A DNA stretch of 46,295 nt from Minisyncoccota bacterium (lineage in GTDB: Bacteria; Patescibacteriota; Minisyncoccia; Minisyncoccales; RBG-13-42-11), in assembly GCA_028712445.1 (NCBI GenBank), contig JAQTPY010000006.1, forward strand, positions 1 through 46,295, in the 5' to 3' direction. Below, in pieces: positions 7,912-16,969 of this stretch (positions are counted from its first letter, which is position 1; each line of letters begins with the position of its first letter). The notes below the pieces were generated by a model, which worked only from the letters and a program-made list of their open reading frames with translations, had not been told where the DNA came from and did no database searches. Both the position numbers and the translations under genes were made by a program.

Positions 7912-8607
7912 TTAACCTTCTAAAGAAGCAATGATCTTAAAAAATTCTTCGGGATTTAAGGAAGCGCCTCCGATTAAAAGCCCATTATAATTAGCTTTCT
8001 CAATATAATCTTTGGCATTACTCGAGTTAACGCTTCCTCCATAAAGAATGGGCAGACTGTCTCCAATAATTTTTCTGATTTCTGTGTTTTCTTTTAAGGC
8101 CAAGTCTACGCTGCAGGGTTTTCCCGTTCCGATGGCAAAAATTGGTTCGAATGCCAAAATCAAATTACCCATACTTTCCTTGGAAACATCTTTTAAATCA
8201 TCTTTAATCTGAGAGCTGCCTTCAATACACAAAACAGTTTTTAAGCCCCTTAACAGAGACGCTTTGACCTTGGAATTTATCATCTGATCTGTTTCCTTTT
8301 GATATTTCCTTCTTTCTGAATGCCCTATTATTACATATTTACAGCCAATATCTTCCAGCATCAGCGGAGAAACTTCGCCCGTATATGCTCCCTTATCCTC
8401 CCAGAAGCAATCCTGGGCCCCAAGCTTAATATCTGTTCCCTCCATATTCAGGCAGGCTATATATGGGAAGGGTGGACAAATGACGACATCGATCTTTCCC
8501 GACCAAGACAAATCTGAGATCTTATCTTTTATTTTAGCTAAAAGCTCCCCTGCTTTTTCCAAATTTTCGGGATTGCATTTCCAATTGGCTATGATTATAT
8601 TTTTCAT
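7912..8607 (-). CDS. tpiA: Triosephosphate isomerase
   Basis: Interconverts glyceraldehyde 3-phosphate and dihydroxyacetone phosphate. The substrate lysine is K10 (ANWKCN), the electrophilic histidine H96 (IIGHSERR) and the catalytic glutamate E154 (LAFEPIFAIGTGK, start of the flexible loop). The phosphate-binding LYGGSV is near the C-terminus. At 231 residues it is about 20 shorter than most bacterial forms. It starts 16 bases after galT and probably shares its transcript. Confidence 0.96.
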   Translation of the reverse strand: MKNIIIANWKCNPENLEKAGELLAKIKDKISDLSWSGKIDVVICPPFPYIACLNMEGTDIKLGAQDCFWEDKGAYTGEVSPLMLEDIGCKYVIIGHSERRKYQKETDQMINSKVKASLLRGLKTVLCIEGSSQIKDDLKDVSKESMGNLILAFEPIFAIGTGKPCSVDLALKENTEIRKIIGDSLPILYGGSVNSSNAKDYIEKANYNGLLIGGASLNPEEFFKIIASLEG

Positions 8608-8623
8608 TGTTTTTTTTATTAAT

Positions 8624-9568
8624 TTATTGCTTCCTTAAATGAGCTGCTGCTTTTTCTGGTTCAATGGTCGTTATCTCCATCTGGGATCCTAACTCAAAAC
8701 CCGCCCAGTTGGCTGTTTTTGGCATTATTGTCCAATGCCAATGATAAAAAAAACGCTCTCTCTTGTCGCAAGGAGCCGTATGCAGATAAAAATTATAATC
8801 GGGGTTATTCAAACCCTTTTTAATCTTCTTTAAAACTGCCTGAAAAGCTTCTGCTAATCCTGTTATTTCTGCCTGATTTATCTTTTCAAAATAGGGCAGA
8901 TGCTTTTTAGGCGAAATAACAACTTCGAAAGCGGCTTTGGGAGCGAAAGGGCAAAGGGCCACAAACTCGCTGTTTTCAAAAACAATTCTTTTCTTGCTTT
9001 TCTTTTCCCATTCGATCATTTGGCAGTATATGCATTTTCCGGTATTCAAAAAATGGCTTTCGGCATTGCTGAGAGAAGTTTTCAAGTTTATATCTATAAA
9101 AGGAGTGGTTGCTATTTGGGAATGGGCATGGGATATGGAAGCCCCTGCTCCCTTTCCCTGATTGTGGAAAATGGCAATGTGATTGACTAATTTTTCAGAA
9201 AGCAAAGCCAGGTATCTTTCTTTGTAAACCTCTATCAGCTCTTTCATTTCCTTTTCCGAAATTTCAGCCAAGTCTTTCCCATGATCTTTAAGCACCACCA
9301 CTTCGTGAAAACCGTAAGCGTTGAAACTTTCGTACAAACCTCCTTCCCTTTTTCTTTCAAGTTTCCCTGAAACAGAAAAAGCGGGATATTTGTTGGGAAT
9401 GACTTTGACTGATTTCCCTTTAAAATCCAATTTACAGAAAGGACATTTTTCTTTTTTCCCGAAAACCTCGGGGCGGCTTGACCTCCCCTTGGCAATAACA
9501 ACCCAATCATTGGAAATCAAATCAAATCTCAGTTCCGAAAGTATTTTTGTTTTCTTGTTTTTTGCCAT
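8624..9568 (-). CDS. galT: Galactose-1-phosphate uridylyltransferase family protein
   Basis: HIT-superfamily nucleotidyltransferase. Zinc-type CPFC lies at 42-45, then GFHEVVV, and the active-site segment SISHAHSQ at 145-151 with the nucleophile expected at H149. The usual motif is HPHGQ; here it is HAHSQ, as in some archaeal and CPR homologs that may use other nucleotide-sugars or ADP. A second HIT-like half is recognisable (FYHWHWTIMP). The exact substrate is not settled by sequence. It lies between map and tpiA. Confidence 0.85.
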   Translation of the reverse strand: MAKNKKTKILSELRFDLISNDWVVIAKGRSSRPEVFGKKEKCPFCKLDFKGKSVKVIPNKYPAFSVSGKLERKREGGLYESFNAYGFHEVVVLKDHGKDLAEISEKEMKELIEVYKERYLALLSEKLVNHIAIFHNQGKGAGASISHAHSQIATTPFIDINLKTSLSNAESHFLNTGKCIYCQMIEWEKKSKKRIVFENSEFVALCPFAPKAAFEVVISPKKHLPYFEKINQAEITGLAEAFQAVLKKIKKGLNNPDYNFYLHTAPCDKRERFFYHWHWTIMPKTANWAGFELGSQMEITTIEPEKAAAHLRKQ

Positions 9569-9585
9569 TTAGGTATTCCCGTGAA

Positions 9586-10353
9586 TTAAATTATTTTATC
9601 ACAGGCGTCAAAAGGAGTTAATATGAGCCATCCTTGATGAGTCAGCGCTATTGTCTGCTCAAAATGGGCCGACAATGAATCGTCTTTGGTGGCATACCCG
9701 AATCCGTCACGCATCTTTTTGATCCTGTAATCTCCCATGCTCACCATGGGTTCTAAACAAAAAACCATGCCCTCTCTGAATTTCGGACCCGTATGACGGT
9801 CTCCGTAATTTAAAATTTGAGGATCCTCATGGAGTTCTTTGCCTATTCCGTGGCCGCAAAGATCGCGGATGACGCTGAATCCTTGCTTTTCTACATACTT
9901 CTGAGCAATATTCCCCACATCCCCCAAAGTATTCCCTATCTTAACTTCCGACAATTCCACCCTCAAAGTTTCCCTGGTCACCCTAAGAAGCATCTCGACT
10001 TCCGGTGGAATCTTGCCCACGGGCACGGTAATGGCCATATCGGTATGATACCCTTTATGCTTGATTCCTATATCCAGAGAAACGATGTCTCCTTCCTTAA
10101 GCTTTCTTTCTGAAGGCACTCCATGGACTATCTCTTCATTTATCGAAACACATAAAGCTGCCGGATAGCCACCGTAACCTTTGAAAGAGGGTTCTCCGCC
10201 ATATTTTAAAATGAGGTTTTCAGCAACCTCATTCAAATATTTTGTAGCAACACCATCCCTTACTTCCTTCCTCACTTCTCCCAGGATTTGAGACAAAATC
10301 TGCCCCCCCTGAGCCATAACTTTTATTTCCTCGGAATTCTTAAGAAAAATCAT
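9586..10353 (-). CDS. map: Methionine aminopeptidase, type I
   Basis: Removes the initiator methionine from new proteins. Metal-binding motifs are visible: SLDIGIKHKGYHTDMAIT with two aspartates, GHGIGKELHEDP with the histidine, and the closing glutamates in FCLEPMV and AHFEQTI. The length of 255 residues is standard. The start overlaps the adk stop by 4 bases (ATGA type), so adk and map are translationally coupled in the secY-adk-map order. Confidence 0.96.
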   Translation of the reverse strand: MIFLKNSEEIKVMAQGGQILSQILGEVRKEVRDGVATKYLNEVAENLILKYGGEPSFKGYGGYPAALCVSINEEIVHGVPSERKLKEGDIVSLDIGIKHKGYHTDMAITVPVGKIPPEVEMLLRVTRETLRVELSEVKIGNTLGDVGNIAQKYVEKQGFSVIRDLCGHGIGKELHEDPQILNYGDRHTGPKFREGMVFCLEPMVSMGDYRIKKMRDGFGYATKDDSLSAHFEQTIALTHQGWLILTPFDACDKII

Positions 10354-11012
10354 TGAATAGCTTTTAGGATGTCTTTGAAAACGTCTTCGATTGATTGTTC
10401 TCCGTTTACTCTTACCAATTTTTCCTGAAGATTGTAATAATGAATTACAGGCACAACTTCACTTTTATACTCTGCTAGACGTTTTCTGATAGCAGTCGGC
10501 TTGTCATCTGTCCGGAAAATAAGTTTGCCGCCGCATTTGTGGCACTTATCCATTTTTTTAAAATCACCTATCCAGGGAATCACTTTTTTGCATTTCTCGC
10601 ACTGCCTTCTTTTCGTTAATCGATTGAACGATTCTTTCTCTGAAACTTCAATTAAAACAACTTTTCTGTTTTTATCCCATTCATACCATTTCAATGCATC
10701 TTCAAGAAACTTAGCTTCTGCCAATTTCCGCGGAGTACCATCAAAAACTATCCCCTTAAAACCCTTTTTCTGCTTTAACTCCTCAAGGGCGTCCATCCAA
10801 AGATTGGAAATTACAAAAGCCGGGACCAGCTCCCCTTTTGCCATAACTTCGGCTGTCTTTTTACCGGTAAAATCAGCTTTTTTAGCCCGGGCTCTAAGAG
10901 ATTCTCCTGAGCCAAAATATTCGAGGCCAAATTTTTCAACCAACAGATCAGATTGCGTTCCCTTGCCGCATCCGGCTCTGCCTAAAACTGAGATTGCTTT
11001 TGGAATAAACAT
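10350..11012 (-). CDS. adk: Adenylate kinase, zinc-lid form
   Basis: Phosphorylates AMP using ATP. The P-loop is GRAGCGKGTQ (residues 11-20), with Ala where most adenylate kinases have Pro. Next come GELVPAFVI, FDGTPRKL and a LID carrying CEKC and CHKC zinc ligands. An in-frame ATG lies 10 codons upstream (11042), but MFIPKAISVLG fits the family start better. Gene order secY-adk-map supports the identity. The window has a second, larger paralog at 28721-29812. Confidence 0.9.
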   Translation of the reverse strand: MFIPKAISVLGRAGCGKGTQSDLLVEKFGLEYFGSGESLRARAKKADFTGKKTAEVMAKGELVPAFVISNLWMDALEELKQKKGFKGIVFDGTPRKLAEAKFLEDALKWYEWDKNRKVVLIEVSEKESFNRLTKRRQCEKCKKVIPWIGDFKKMDKCHKCGGKLIFRTDDKPTAIRKRLAEYKSEVVPVIHYYNLQEKLVRVNGEQSIEDVFKDILKAIQ

Positions 11013-11133
11013 AAATTTGCAGTAACTTTGTTCATAATACATTTTTTAGGAACAAAAGAAAAGTTTTGAAGATAAAAGAAAAGACCGTCTTAAAATTTCA
11101 GCTAGGCGGCCGAATGCGATTTTCCGTTTAAAG

Positions 11134-12411
11134 CTAAAAGGTCTCGTACTCTCTCATCTCCAGCTGGGATTTAATCTGGCGCATAATGTCTAAAACCACT
11201 GAGACGACGATTAGCAAGGCGGTTCCGCCAATCAAAAATTGAAAAACTCCCACGCCCGTCACCCCCTGAATCACCGAGGGCATAATGGCGATTAGCCCCA
11301 AAAAGACGGCGCCGATCAACAAAACACGGTTAAGAACATAATAAAGGAATTTAGAGGTCGATTCTCCAGGCCTGATGCCAGGAATAAATCCTCCCATCTT
11401 CTGTAAATTAGAAGAGACGCTTTTGGGATCAAACGTGACAGCTGTGTAGAAGAAGGTAAAGAGAACGACAAGAATAAAATAGAAAATACCGTTAACCCAT
11501 GGGTTCTGGAAAAAATATCCCATTTCTCTGGCAAAAGATCCTATGACCCCCCCTGCTCCGCCAAGAAAACCGGCAACCATGGTCGGAAAAAGCATTATAG
11601 ATAAGGCGAAAATAATGGGAATCACTCCGGCAGGATTAATGTTTAAAGGCAGGAAAGTGGAAACACCTCCGTACATTTTCATTCCTCTCACTCTTTTGGC
11701 ATAAGAAACCGGGATGTTTCTCCTCCCTTCGTTTATTAAAACAACTCCTGCGATAATAGCTATAGCCATTGCAAAAAACAAAATGTAGGCAGGAATTTTG
11801 GCCGGATCCCAGGTAAACAACAACTGTCTTAAATTATTTGGAAAATCAGATATGATCCCAGCAAAAATCAAAACAGAAACTCCATTTCCAATACCTTTCT
11901 CGGTAATTAATTCACCTAACCACATCAAAAGCATCGTTCCTGCAGTCACCATAATTAAAGCTGTGACCAGCATAAATCCAGGCAAGGGTTCAACTATTTG
12001 CTGGCGCTGAAGCAGCGAAATCATAGTGTAGGCCTGGAGAATAGCCAAGGGAATTGTAGCCATCCTTCCATACTGGTTGAACTTCTGCCTGCCTGACTCC
12101 CCTTCTTCTTTGTAGAGTTTTTCCAATTGGGGAAAAATCATAGTCAGAAGCTGGAGAATGATTACTGCGGTGATATAAGGGCCTAAACCCATCATTACTA
12201 TAGAAAGATTGTCTAGAGCGCCGCCACTGAATAAATTCAAAAGCCCGAAAGCTTGATTCCCCTCGGCCAAACTTTTCATTTTTTCCACATCTATTCCCGA
12301 CACTGGAATATGGGCCATTAATCTGAAAATAACAAGAATCCCTAAAACAAACAGAATCTTGTCGCGAAGCTCTTTTATTCTAAAAATTTGGATTACTTTT
12401 TGAAACCACAT
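11134..12411 (-). CDS. secY: Protein translocase subunit SecY
   Basis: Channel of the Sec translocon in the inner membrane. Ten hydrophobic segments can be traced. Landmarks: NLFSGGALDNLSIVMMGLGPYITA, the cytoplasmic YEEGES-type loop (KEEGESGRQKFNQYGR) and GIRPGESTSKFLYYVLNR. The length of 425 residues is normal. It follows rplO in the spc operon by 25 bases. Confidence 0.97.
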   Translation of the reverse strand: MWFQKVIQIFRIKELRDKILFVLGILVIFRLMAHIPVSGIDVEKMKSLAEGNQAFGLLNLFSGGALDNLSIVMMGLGPYITAVIILQLLTMIFPQLEKLYKEEGESGRQKFNQYGRMATIPLAILQAYTMISLLQRQQIVEPLPGFMLVTALIMVTAGTMLLMWLGELITEKGIGNGVSVLIFAGIISDFPNNLRQLLFTWDPAKIPAYILFFAMAIAIIAGVVLINEGRRNIPVSYAKRVRGMKMYGGVSTFLPLNINPAGVIPIIFALSIMLFPTMVAGFLGGAGGVIGSFAREMGYFFQNPWVNGIFYFILVVLFTFFYTAVTFDPKSVSSNLQKMGGFIPGIRPGESTSKFLYYVLNRVLLIGAVFLGLIAIMPSVIQGVTGVGVFQFLIGGTALLIVVSVVLDIMRQIKSQLEMREYETF

Positions 12412-12435
12412 GACTTTGTTTTTTGAAATTCAAAA

Positions 12436-12966
12436 CTAGGATTTAGCTTTTTTGGGTTTAGAAATTTTAGATTTAGGGGCTTCCTTCTTTTTCTTTGCCT
12501 CCTCTTTAACCTCAGCTTTTACCTCTTCCTTAACACCTTCTATATGGCCACCGGCCTTCTCTATCTTTTCCTTGGCTGACTTTGAAAATACGAATCCCTT
12601 CAAAATTATTTTTTTTGATATTTCCCCCTCTCCTAAAATCTTGACCTGAGGAATTTTACCATTGATCTTTGAAATGATATTTTTCTCAACTAATTTCTGG
12701 GGGGTTATTTCCTCCGAAGATTCTAGCATCTTGTCCAATATTTCCAAATTCAAAACAGCAATTTCTCCTTTGATTGATTTAAATCTGTATCCTCTTAATT
12801 TTGGATAACGCTTAATCAATTCTCTGATTGCCGGCTGAAGCTTTCTGCTTCCTCTGGATCCCTGGCCTGAAATCCCTCTCCCGCAATGAGTTCCTCTTCT
12901 TCCTCCGTGACCCACTCTTTTCTTTTTCTTTGTTTTGAATTTTGGCTTTAAATCTTGCAATTGCAT
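12436..12966 (-). CDS. rplO: 50S ribosomal protein uL15
   Basis: Late-assembly large-subunit protein. It has the Gly/Arg-rich N-terminal tail (GHGGRRGTHCGRGISGQGSR), the RGYRFKSI segment and the KIILKGFVFSKSAKEKIEKAGG domain. A Lys/Glu-rich tail of about 35 residues follows, which most bacteria lack. uL30, normally encoded between rpsE and rplO, is absent: rpsE ends 5 bases before this gene. Confidence 0.97.
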   Translation of the reverse strand: MQLQDLKPKFKTKKKKRVGHGGRRGTHCGRGISGQGSRGSRKLQPAIRELIKRYPKLRGYRFKSIKGEIAVLNLEILDKMLESSEEITPQKLVEKNIISKINGKIPQVKILGEGEISKKIILKGFVFSKSAKEKIEKAGGHIEGVKEEVKAEVKEEAKKKKEAPKSKISKPKKAKS

Positions 12967-12970
12967 AAAA

Positions 12971-13525
12971 TTACACCTTAACCTTCAGTTTCTTCAATGC
13001 TTTTATGGTAGCTTCTGCATTATTCAATTTATTGCTTGTTCTGCCTAAAATTTTGGAGGAAATATCTCCTACGCCAGCTAAACTGCAGATTATCCTTACG
13101 GTTCCTCCTGCTACCAACCCTCTTCCTTTTCTTTGCGGTTTCAGAAGAACTTCAGATGCTCCAAACTTGGCTGAAACCTCGTGAGGAATAGTTCCTTTAA
13201 CTATCGGAACTTTTATTAAGTTCTTTTTTGCCAGTCTGGTAGCTTTATCTACGGCTTGAGCCACATCCAACCCTTTAGCAATACCAACACCGACACTTCC
13301 TTTTTTATCTCCAACAATGATTACCGCTCTGAATCTAAAATGTTTTCCCCCTGAAGAAACCCTGGTCACTCTGGCTAAATCCAAAAGCTTTGATTCAAAT
13401 TCATCTTTCGGTTCTCCATATCTTTGGCCTCTTCCTCCTCCGAACCTGGGACCTCTTGGCGCCCCGAAAAAATCTCTGCCCTGGGATGTTTTTACAGTAT
13501 TATCTTTTGTGTTTTTTTCAATCAT
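12971..13525 (-). CDS. rpsE: 30S ribosomal protein uS5
   Basis: 30S protein involved in decoding accuracy and mRNA unwinding. Motifs: VTRVSSGGKHFRFRAVIIVGD, GVGIAKGLDVAQAVDKA, and GVGDISSKILGRTSNKLN. The N-terminus has a Gly/Arg-rich stretch (about residues 18-36) not present in most homologs. It lies between rplR and rplO with 4-5 base spacers. Confidence 0.97.
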   Translation of the reverse strand: MIEKNTKDNTVKTSQGRDFFGAPRGPRFGGGRGQRYGEPKDEFESKLLDLARVTRVSSGGKHFRFRAVIIVGDKKGSVGVGIAKGLDVAQAVDKATRLAKKNLIKVPIVKGTIPHEVSAKFGASEVLLKPQRKGRGLVAGGTVRIICSLAGVGDISSKILGRTSNKLNNAEATIKALKKLKVKV

Positions 13526-13529
13526 AGTT

Positions 13530-13874
13530 TTAAAACTTTAATCCGCCTTCTCTCGCCCCTTCAGCTAATGCCTTAACTCTTCCATGATATTGATTGCCTC
13601 CCCTGTCAAAAACGACGCTGGATATCTTCTTTTCCTGAGCTTTCTGGGCAATTAACTTCCCTAGCTCCTTGGCAATATCAACTTTCTTTCCTGATTTTTT
13701 AATCTCAATGTCTTTGGCAGATATAATGGTTTTATTTTTTTGATCATCAATCAATTGGGCATAGATATGGTTTGAGGATCTGAAAACGCAAAAACGCGGA
13801 GTTTTATCTGTCCCGAAAATCTTCGCCCTTATTCTTTTATGCCTTCTTTGTCTTTTTTCTTGCGTCTTTAACAT
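13530..13874 (-). CDS. rplR: 50S ribosomal protein uL18
   Basis: 5S rRNA-binding protein. Motifs [24 protein letters not shown] and the C-terminal [24 protein letters not shown] are typical. The length of 114 residues matches the family. Order rplF-rplR-rpsE is as expected. Confidence 0.97.
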   Translation of the reverse strand: MLKTQEKRQRRHKRIRAKIFGTDKTPRFCVFRSSNHIYAQLIDDQKNKTIISAKDIEIKKSGKKVDIAKELGKLIAQKAQEKKISSVVFDRGGNQYHGRVKALAEGAREGGLKF

Positions 13875-13914
13875 TTTTGAAATTTAATCAAAATTAAATG
13901 GATTTTGCTTCTAC

Positions 13915-14469
13915 CTATTTGCCAGGCGTAGTGGCCCCAGCAACCTTCTTTCCAACCTTTCTCCTAACCTTTTCTCCCAAATACCTGATACCTTTTCCTT
14001 TGTAAGGTTCGGGGGGCTTAACTCTCCTTATATTGGCAGCAAACTGACCCACTGCCTCCTTATCAAAACCGGAAACTGTAATAATGTTTTTATCTAATGA
14101 AACTTTAATATCCTTGGGAATTTCCATTTTTACAGAATGGCTGAAACCGACGTTCAACACCAGACTGTCTCCGGACACCTCCGCCTTATAGCCAACTCCC
14201 TGAATTTCCAATTTCTTTTCAAAACCCTCGACAACCCCTTTTATCATGTTGAACAAAAGCATTCTGCTTAATCCCCAAAGAGAACGGGAAAGCTTTGTAT
14301 TTTCATCAATTGAAAAAACAATTTCGTTTTCTTTTGTTTCGATTTTGACTTCGGGTCTGAATTCGCGGGATAGTTCGCCCTTGGGCCCTTTGACAAAAGT
14401 TTTTTGTCTCTCTACTCTCACTTCCACCCCTTGCGGTATTTGAATTGGTTTTTTACCTACTCTGCTCAT
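13915..14469 (-). CDS. rplF: 50S ribosomal protein uL6
   Basis: Large-subunit protein near the factor-binding site. It begins MSRVGKKPIQIPQGVEV, has the LEIQGVGYKAEV motif in the second domain, and ends with PEPYKGKGIRYLGEKVRRKVGKK plus a short tail. The length of 184 residues is normal. Confidence 0.97.
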   Translation of the reverse strand: MSRVGKKPIQIPQGVEVRVERQKTFVKGPKGELSREFRPEVKIETKENEIVFSIDENTKLSRSLWGLSRMLLFNMIKGVVEGFEKKLEIQGVGYKAEVSGDSLVLNVGFSHSVKMEIPKDIKVSLDKNIITVSGFDKEAVGQFAANIRRVKPPEPYKGKGIRYLGEKVRRKVGKKVAGATTPGK

Positions 14470-14475
14470 AATTTT

Positions 14476-14865
14476 TTACCAAACATTGCACAATAATTCT
14501 CCTCCCAGCTTTTCTTTTCTGGCCTCCCGGGCAGTCATCAAGCCCCTTGAAGTTGAAATAATAGCAAATCCGTATCCTCCTTTGACCTTTCCTATTTTTG
14601 AAAATTCTGCATAAATTCTCTGACCGGGCTTGGAAACCCTTTCTAAACCGGAAATTACTCCTTTTTTATCTTGATATTTTAAGGTCAGTTCAATAAATTT
14701 TCTCGTTTTTCTCCCCTTCTTTTCCACTTTTTCAATAAAATTGTTCTTTTCCAAAATCTTGGATATTTCAAACTTCAAATTGGAGTAAGGAAATTCAACC
14801 GTCGGTTTGTTCACGGCTTGAGCATTCTTTATTTGATTTAACATGTCGGCTATTGGATCTGTCAT
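14476..14865 (-). CDS. rpsH: 30S ribosomal protein uS8
   Basis: Central-domain 16S rRNA binder. It begins MTDPIADMLNQIKNAQ and ends with the family motif GYGFAIISTSRGLMTAREARKEKLGGELLCNVW. The length of 129 residues is normal. It lies between rpsN and rplF. Confidence 0.97.
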   Translation of the reverse strand: MTDPIADMLNQIKNAQAVNKPTVEFPYSNLKFEISKILEKNNFIEKVEKKGRKTRKFIELTLKYQDKKGVISGLERVSKPGQRIYAEFSKIGKVKGGYGFAIISTSRGLMTAREARKEKLGGELLCNVW

Positions 14866-14869
14866 AAGT

Positions 14870-15055
14870 TTACCAACTACTTTTTTTAACTCCAGGAATT
14901 AAACCTTTGTTTGCCATCTCTCTGAAACAAATACGGCACAATCCGAATTCCCTCATATATCCCCTCTTCCTGCCGCATTTAAAACAGCGTCTGACTACTC
15001 GACTCTTGAATTTTGGTTTTTTCTTTGATTTTGCAATCTGTGATTCTGTTGCCAT
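14870..15055 (-). CDS. rpsN: 30S ribosomal protein uS14, zinc-binding type Z
   Basis: A 61-residue S14 of the short zinc type: C24, C27, C40 and C43 form the zinc site, and it ends in [11 protein letters not shown]. It is encoded between rplE and rpsH. Confidence 0.97.
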   Translation of the reverse strand: MATESQIAKSKKKPKFKSRVVRRCFKCGRKRGYMREFGLCRICFREMANKGLIPGVKKSSW

Positions 15056-15066
15056 AGTATATAAAT

Positions 15067-15630
15067 TTATTCACGCCTCAGGGGAAATCCTAACAATTTT
15101 AACAACTCCAAACCTTCTTCCTTGTTTTTGGCTGTTGTCACAACGGTAATTTCCAAGCCAAACATGTTTCTAATTTTTTCCGGAAGAATTTCAGGAAAGG
15201 CGATGTGCTCCCTGATCGCAAAAGTCAAACTCCCTTCGGGATCCAAAGACTTCGGATCAATTCCTCTGAAGTCCCTGGTTCTAGGTAGCACCAAATGTAT
15301 CAGCTTGTCAAGAAAATCATACATTCTTTTTCCTCTTAAAGTCGCCTTTGCGCCCAAAGCCATTCCCTCTCTTACCTTAAAGGAAGCTATTGATTTTCGA
15401 GCCACAGTTATTAAAACTTTTTGGCCCGTAATTGTTCCCAAATCTTCAGCAATCGCCTGGGCATGTTTCTTCTGTTCATCGTTAGTCTTCCCGGCGATCT
15501 GTTTGCCAAAGCCAGTATTGACAGCCACCTTCACAATCTTGGGGACAGCCATGGAACTGCTGTATCCGAATTTCACCATCATCTTGGGAACAGCTTCTTT
15601 TATATATTTTTCTTTTAAGGAAATAATCAT
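15067..15630 (-). CDS. rplE: 50S ribosomal protein uL5
   Basis: 5S rRNA-binding protein of the central protuberance. Motifs: [37 protein letters not shown], and [10 protein letters not shown]. The C-terminus has [23 protein letters not shown]. The length of 187 residues is normal. It follows rplX. Confidence 0.97.
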   Translation of the reverse strand: MIISLKEKYIKEAVPKMMVKFGYSSSMAVPKIVKVAVNTGFGKQIAGKTNDEQKKHAQAIAEDLGTITGQKVLITVARKSIASFKVREGMALGAKATLRGKRMYDFLDKLIHLVLPRTRDFRGIDPKSLDPEGSLTFAIREHIAFPEILPEKIRNMFGLEITVVTTAKNKEEGLELLKLLGFPLRRE

Positions 15631-15666
15631 TTTTTTGATTTCATAATTCCCCTCGGGAAATTACAT

Positions 15667-15975
15667 TTACTCTAATACTTCTTTGCATTTTTTACAAAAT
15701 CTGGCTTTTTTCTTATCAGAAATTTTATATCCGATGCGACTGGGCTTATTACATTTCGGACAAACCAGCATTGCATTCGAAGAGGGAATCAAACCGGGCA
15801 TGGACACGATCTGCCCCTTCTCTCCCTGCTTCTTTGGCCTCTGGTGCTTTTTCTTCAAATTAATCCCCTCAACCAAAATCTTTCCTGCCTGAGGAAGGGC
15901 TTTGATGATCTTTCCTTTCTTTCCGCGATCCTTCCCTGAAATTATTAAAACTGTGTCACCTTTTTTTACTTTCAT
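15667..15975 (-). CDS. rplX: 50S ribosomal protein uL24 with zinc-ribbon tail
   Basis: Assembly-initiator protein with the KOW motif (KKGDTVLIISGKDRGKKGKI). After GLIPSSNAMLV the C-terminus carries two CxxC pairs (C72/C75 and C94/C97), a zinc ribbon found in many but not all bacterial L24 proteins. The spacer to rplN contains a 25-bp tandem duplication. Confidence 0.97.
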   Translation of the reverse strand: MKVKKGDTVLIISGKDRGKKGKIIKALPQAGKILVEGINLKKKHQRPKKQGEKGQIVSMPGLIPSSNAMLVCPKCNKPSRIGYKISDKKKARFCKKCKEVLE

Positions 15976-15990
15976 ATAATGTATGTTTAA

Positions 15991-16045
15991 AATGAAATTT
16001 CTAGCGTAGCGTTTAAATGAAATTTCTAGCGTAGCGTTTAAATGA
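15991..16045. repeat. 25-bp perfect tandem duplication in the rplN-rplX spacer
   Basis: Two head-to-tail copies of a 25-bp unit (15991-16015 and 16016-16040), followed by 5 bases of a third. The unit contains the palindrome GAAATTTC and CTAGCGTAGCG. The last copy includes the rplN stop codon. Confidence 0.95.
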
Positions 16046-16409
16046 CTTCTTCAGCTAATGCGGCTACTTTTTCAAATCCCTTTTCCCTTATCTCTTTAGG
16101 AACAGGCCCCAATATTCTCCCCCCTTTGGGATCCTTTGACTTTCCTTCAAGAATAACAGCCGCATTGTCGTCAAATCTGATATAGCTTCCGTCAGCCCTC
16201 TTGTAATTCTTTTTTTGTCTTATAACAACGGCATGAACTATCTCATGAGTCTTAACCATTCTTCTGGGTTCAGCCAACTTAACTGCTGCTGTAATAATAT
16301 CTCCTATCTGGGCATATCTTTTTCCCGTGCTTCCTTTTATCCCAAAACACTGGATGATTTTAGCTCCGCTGTTGTCTGCAACTTTTAACATTGTTCTTAA
16401 TTGAATCAT
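16038..16409 (-). CDS. rplN: 50S ribosomal protein uL14
   Basis: Large-subunit protein at the intersubunit face. It begins MIQLRTMLKVADNSGAK and has the motif RRMVKTHEIVHAVVIRQKK and the closing ILGPVPKEIREKGFEKVAALAEEV. The length of 123 residues is normal. The stop codon lies inside the 25-bp tandem repeat. Confidence 0.97.
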   Translation of the reverse strand: MIQLRTMLKVADNSGAKIIQCFGIKGSTGKRYAQIGDIITAAVKLAEPRRMVKTHEIVHAVVIRQKKNYKRADGSYIRFDDNAAVILEGKSKDPKGGRILGPVPKEIREKGFEKVAALAEEVI

Positions 16410-16438
16410 GTTGGTTTAAAATTGAACGAAATTAAAAC

Positions 16439-16777
16439 CTATTCCTTCTGGCCCTCTTGAGCTTCTTTCTTATCTTCTTTCTTATCTTCTTTCTTCTCCA
16501 AGCTTTCTGTTTCCTCAACGATCTGTTCTGCTTCCTCAGCGCGAGAAGTTAATTTCTTTATTATTTGCCAGCTCTTGCCTTTGCTGATGGGTCTGCATTC
16601 CTCGATTATCACCTTATCGCCCTCTTTTACCTCGAATTCGCCCAAAGCGGCCTTGTATCTTTTATGCACCTTATATCTTCTTCTATATTTGGGGTGTTCT
16701 ACCAATCTCTCAACTTCAACCACAGCGGTTTTGCTCATTTTATTTGAAACGACTTTTCCAGTTAGGGTTTTCTTCAT
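16439..16777 (-). CDS. rpsQ: 30S ribosomal protein uS17 with charged repeat tail
   Basis: OB-fold 16S rRNA binder. The conserved part (1-75) has [21 protein letters not shown] and [17 protein letters not shown] 35-residue acidic/basic tail follows, built partly from a KKED repeat encoded by a 12-base period at 16463-16498. The tail is longer than in most bacteria; its length may vary between strains because of the repeat. Confidence 0.96.
   Translation of the reverse strand: MKKTLTGKVVSNKMSKTAVVEVERLVEHPKYRRRYKVHKRYKAALGEFEVKEGDKVIIEECRPISKGKSWQIIKKLTSRAEEAEQIVEETESLEKKEDKKEDKKEAQEGQKE
16463..16498. repeat. 12-bp periodic repeat in rpsQ
   Basis: About three copies of a 12-base unit (TCTTTCTTATCT on the plus strand), in frame, encoding KKED repeats in the uS17 tail. 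Being a multiple of three, gain or loss of a copy would keep the frame. Confidence 0.9.
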
Positions 16778-16781
16778 AAAA

Positions 16782-16967
16782 TTACTTGTTTACTTCTAGT
16801 AAAGTTAAAATCTGAGCGATTTCCTTTTTGATTTTCCTTATCTCTCTTACGTTTTTGACCTTACCGGCAGCCAAATCAAATCTCAACTGTCTCAATTTTT
16901 CTCTGTCTTCAGACAAATTTTTTGCCAAATCTTCCTTGTTCCTCTGTCTTAATTCAGCTATTTTCAT
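16782..16967 (-). CDS. rpmC: 50S ribosomal protein uL29
   Basis: A 61-residue two-helix protein at the tunnel exit: [18 protein letters not shown], then [21 protein letters not shown]. Encoded between rplP and rpsQ with 2-4 base spacers. Confidence 0.97.
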   Translation of the reverse strand: MKIAELRQRNKEDLAKNLSEDREKLRQLRFDLAAGKVKNVREIRKIKKEIAQILTLLEVNK

Positions 16968-16969
16968 AA

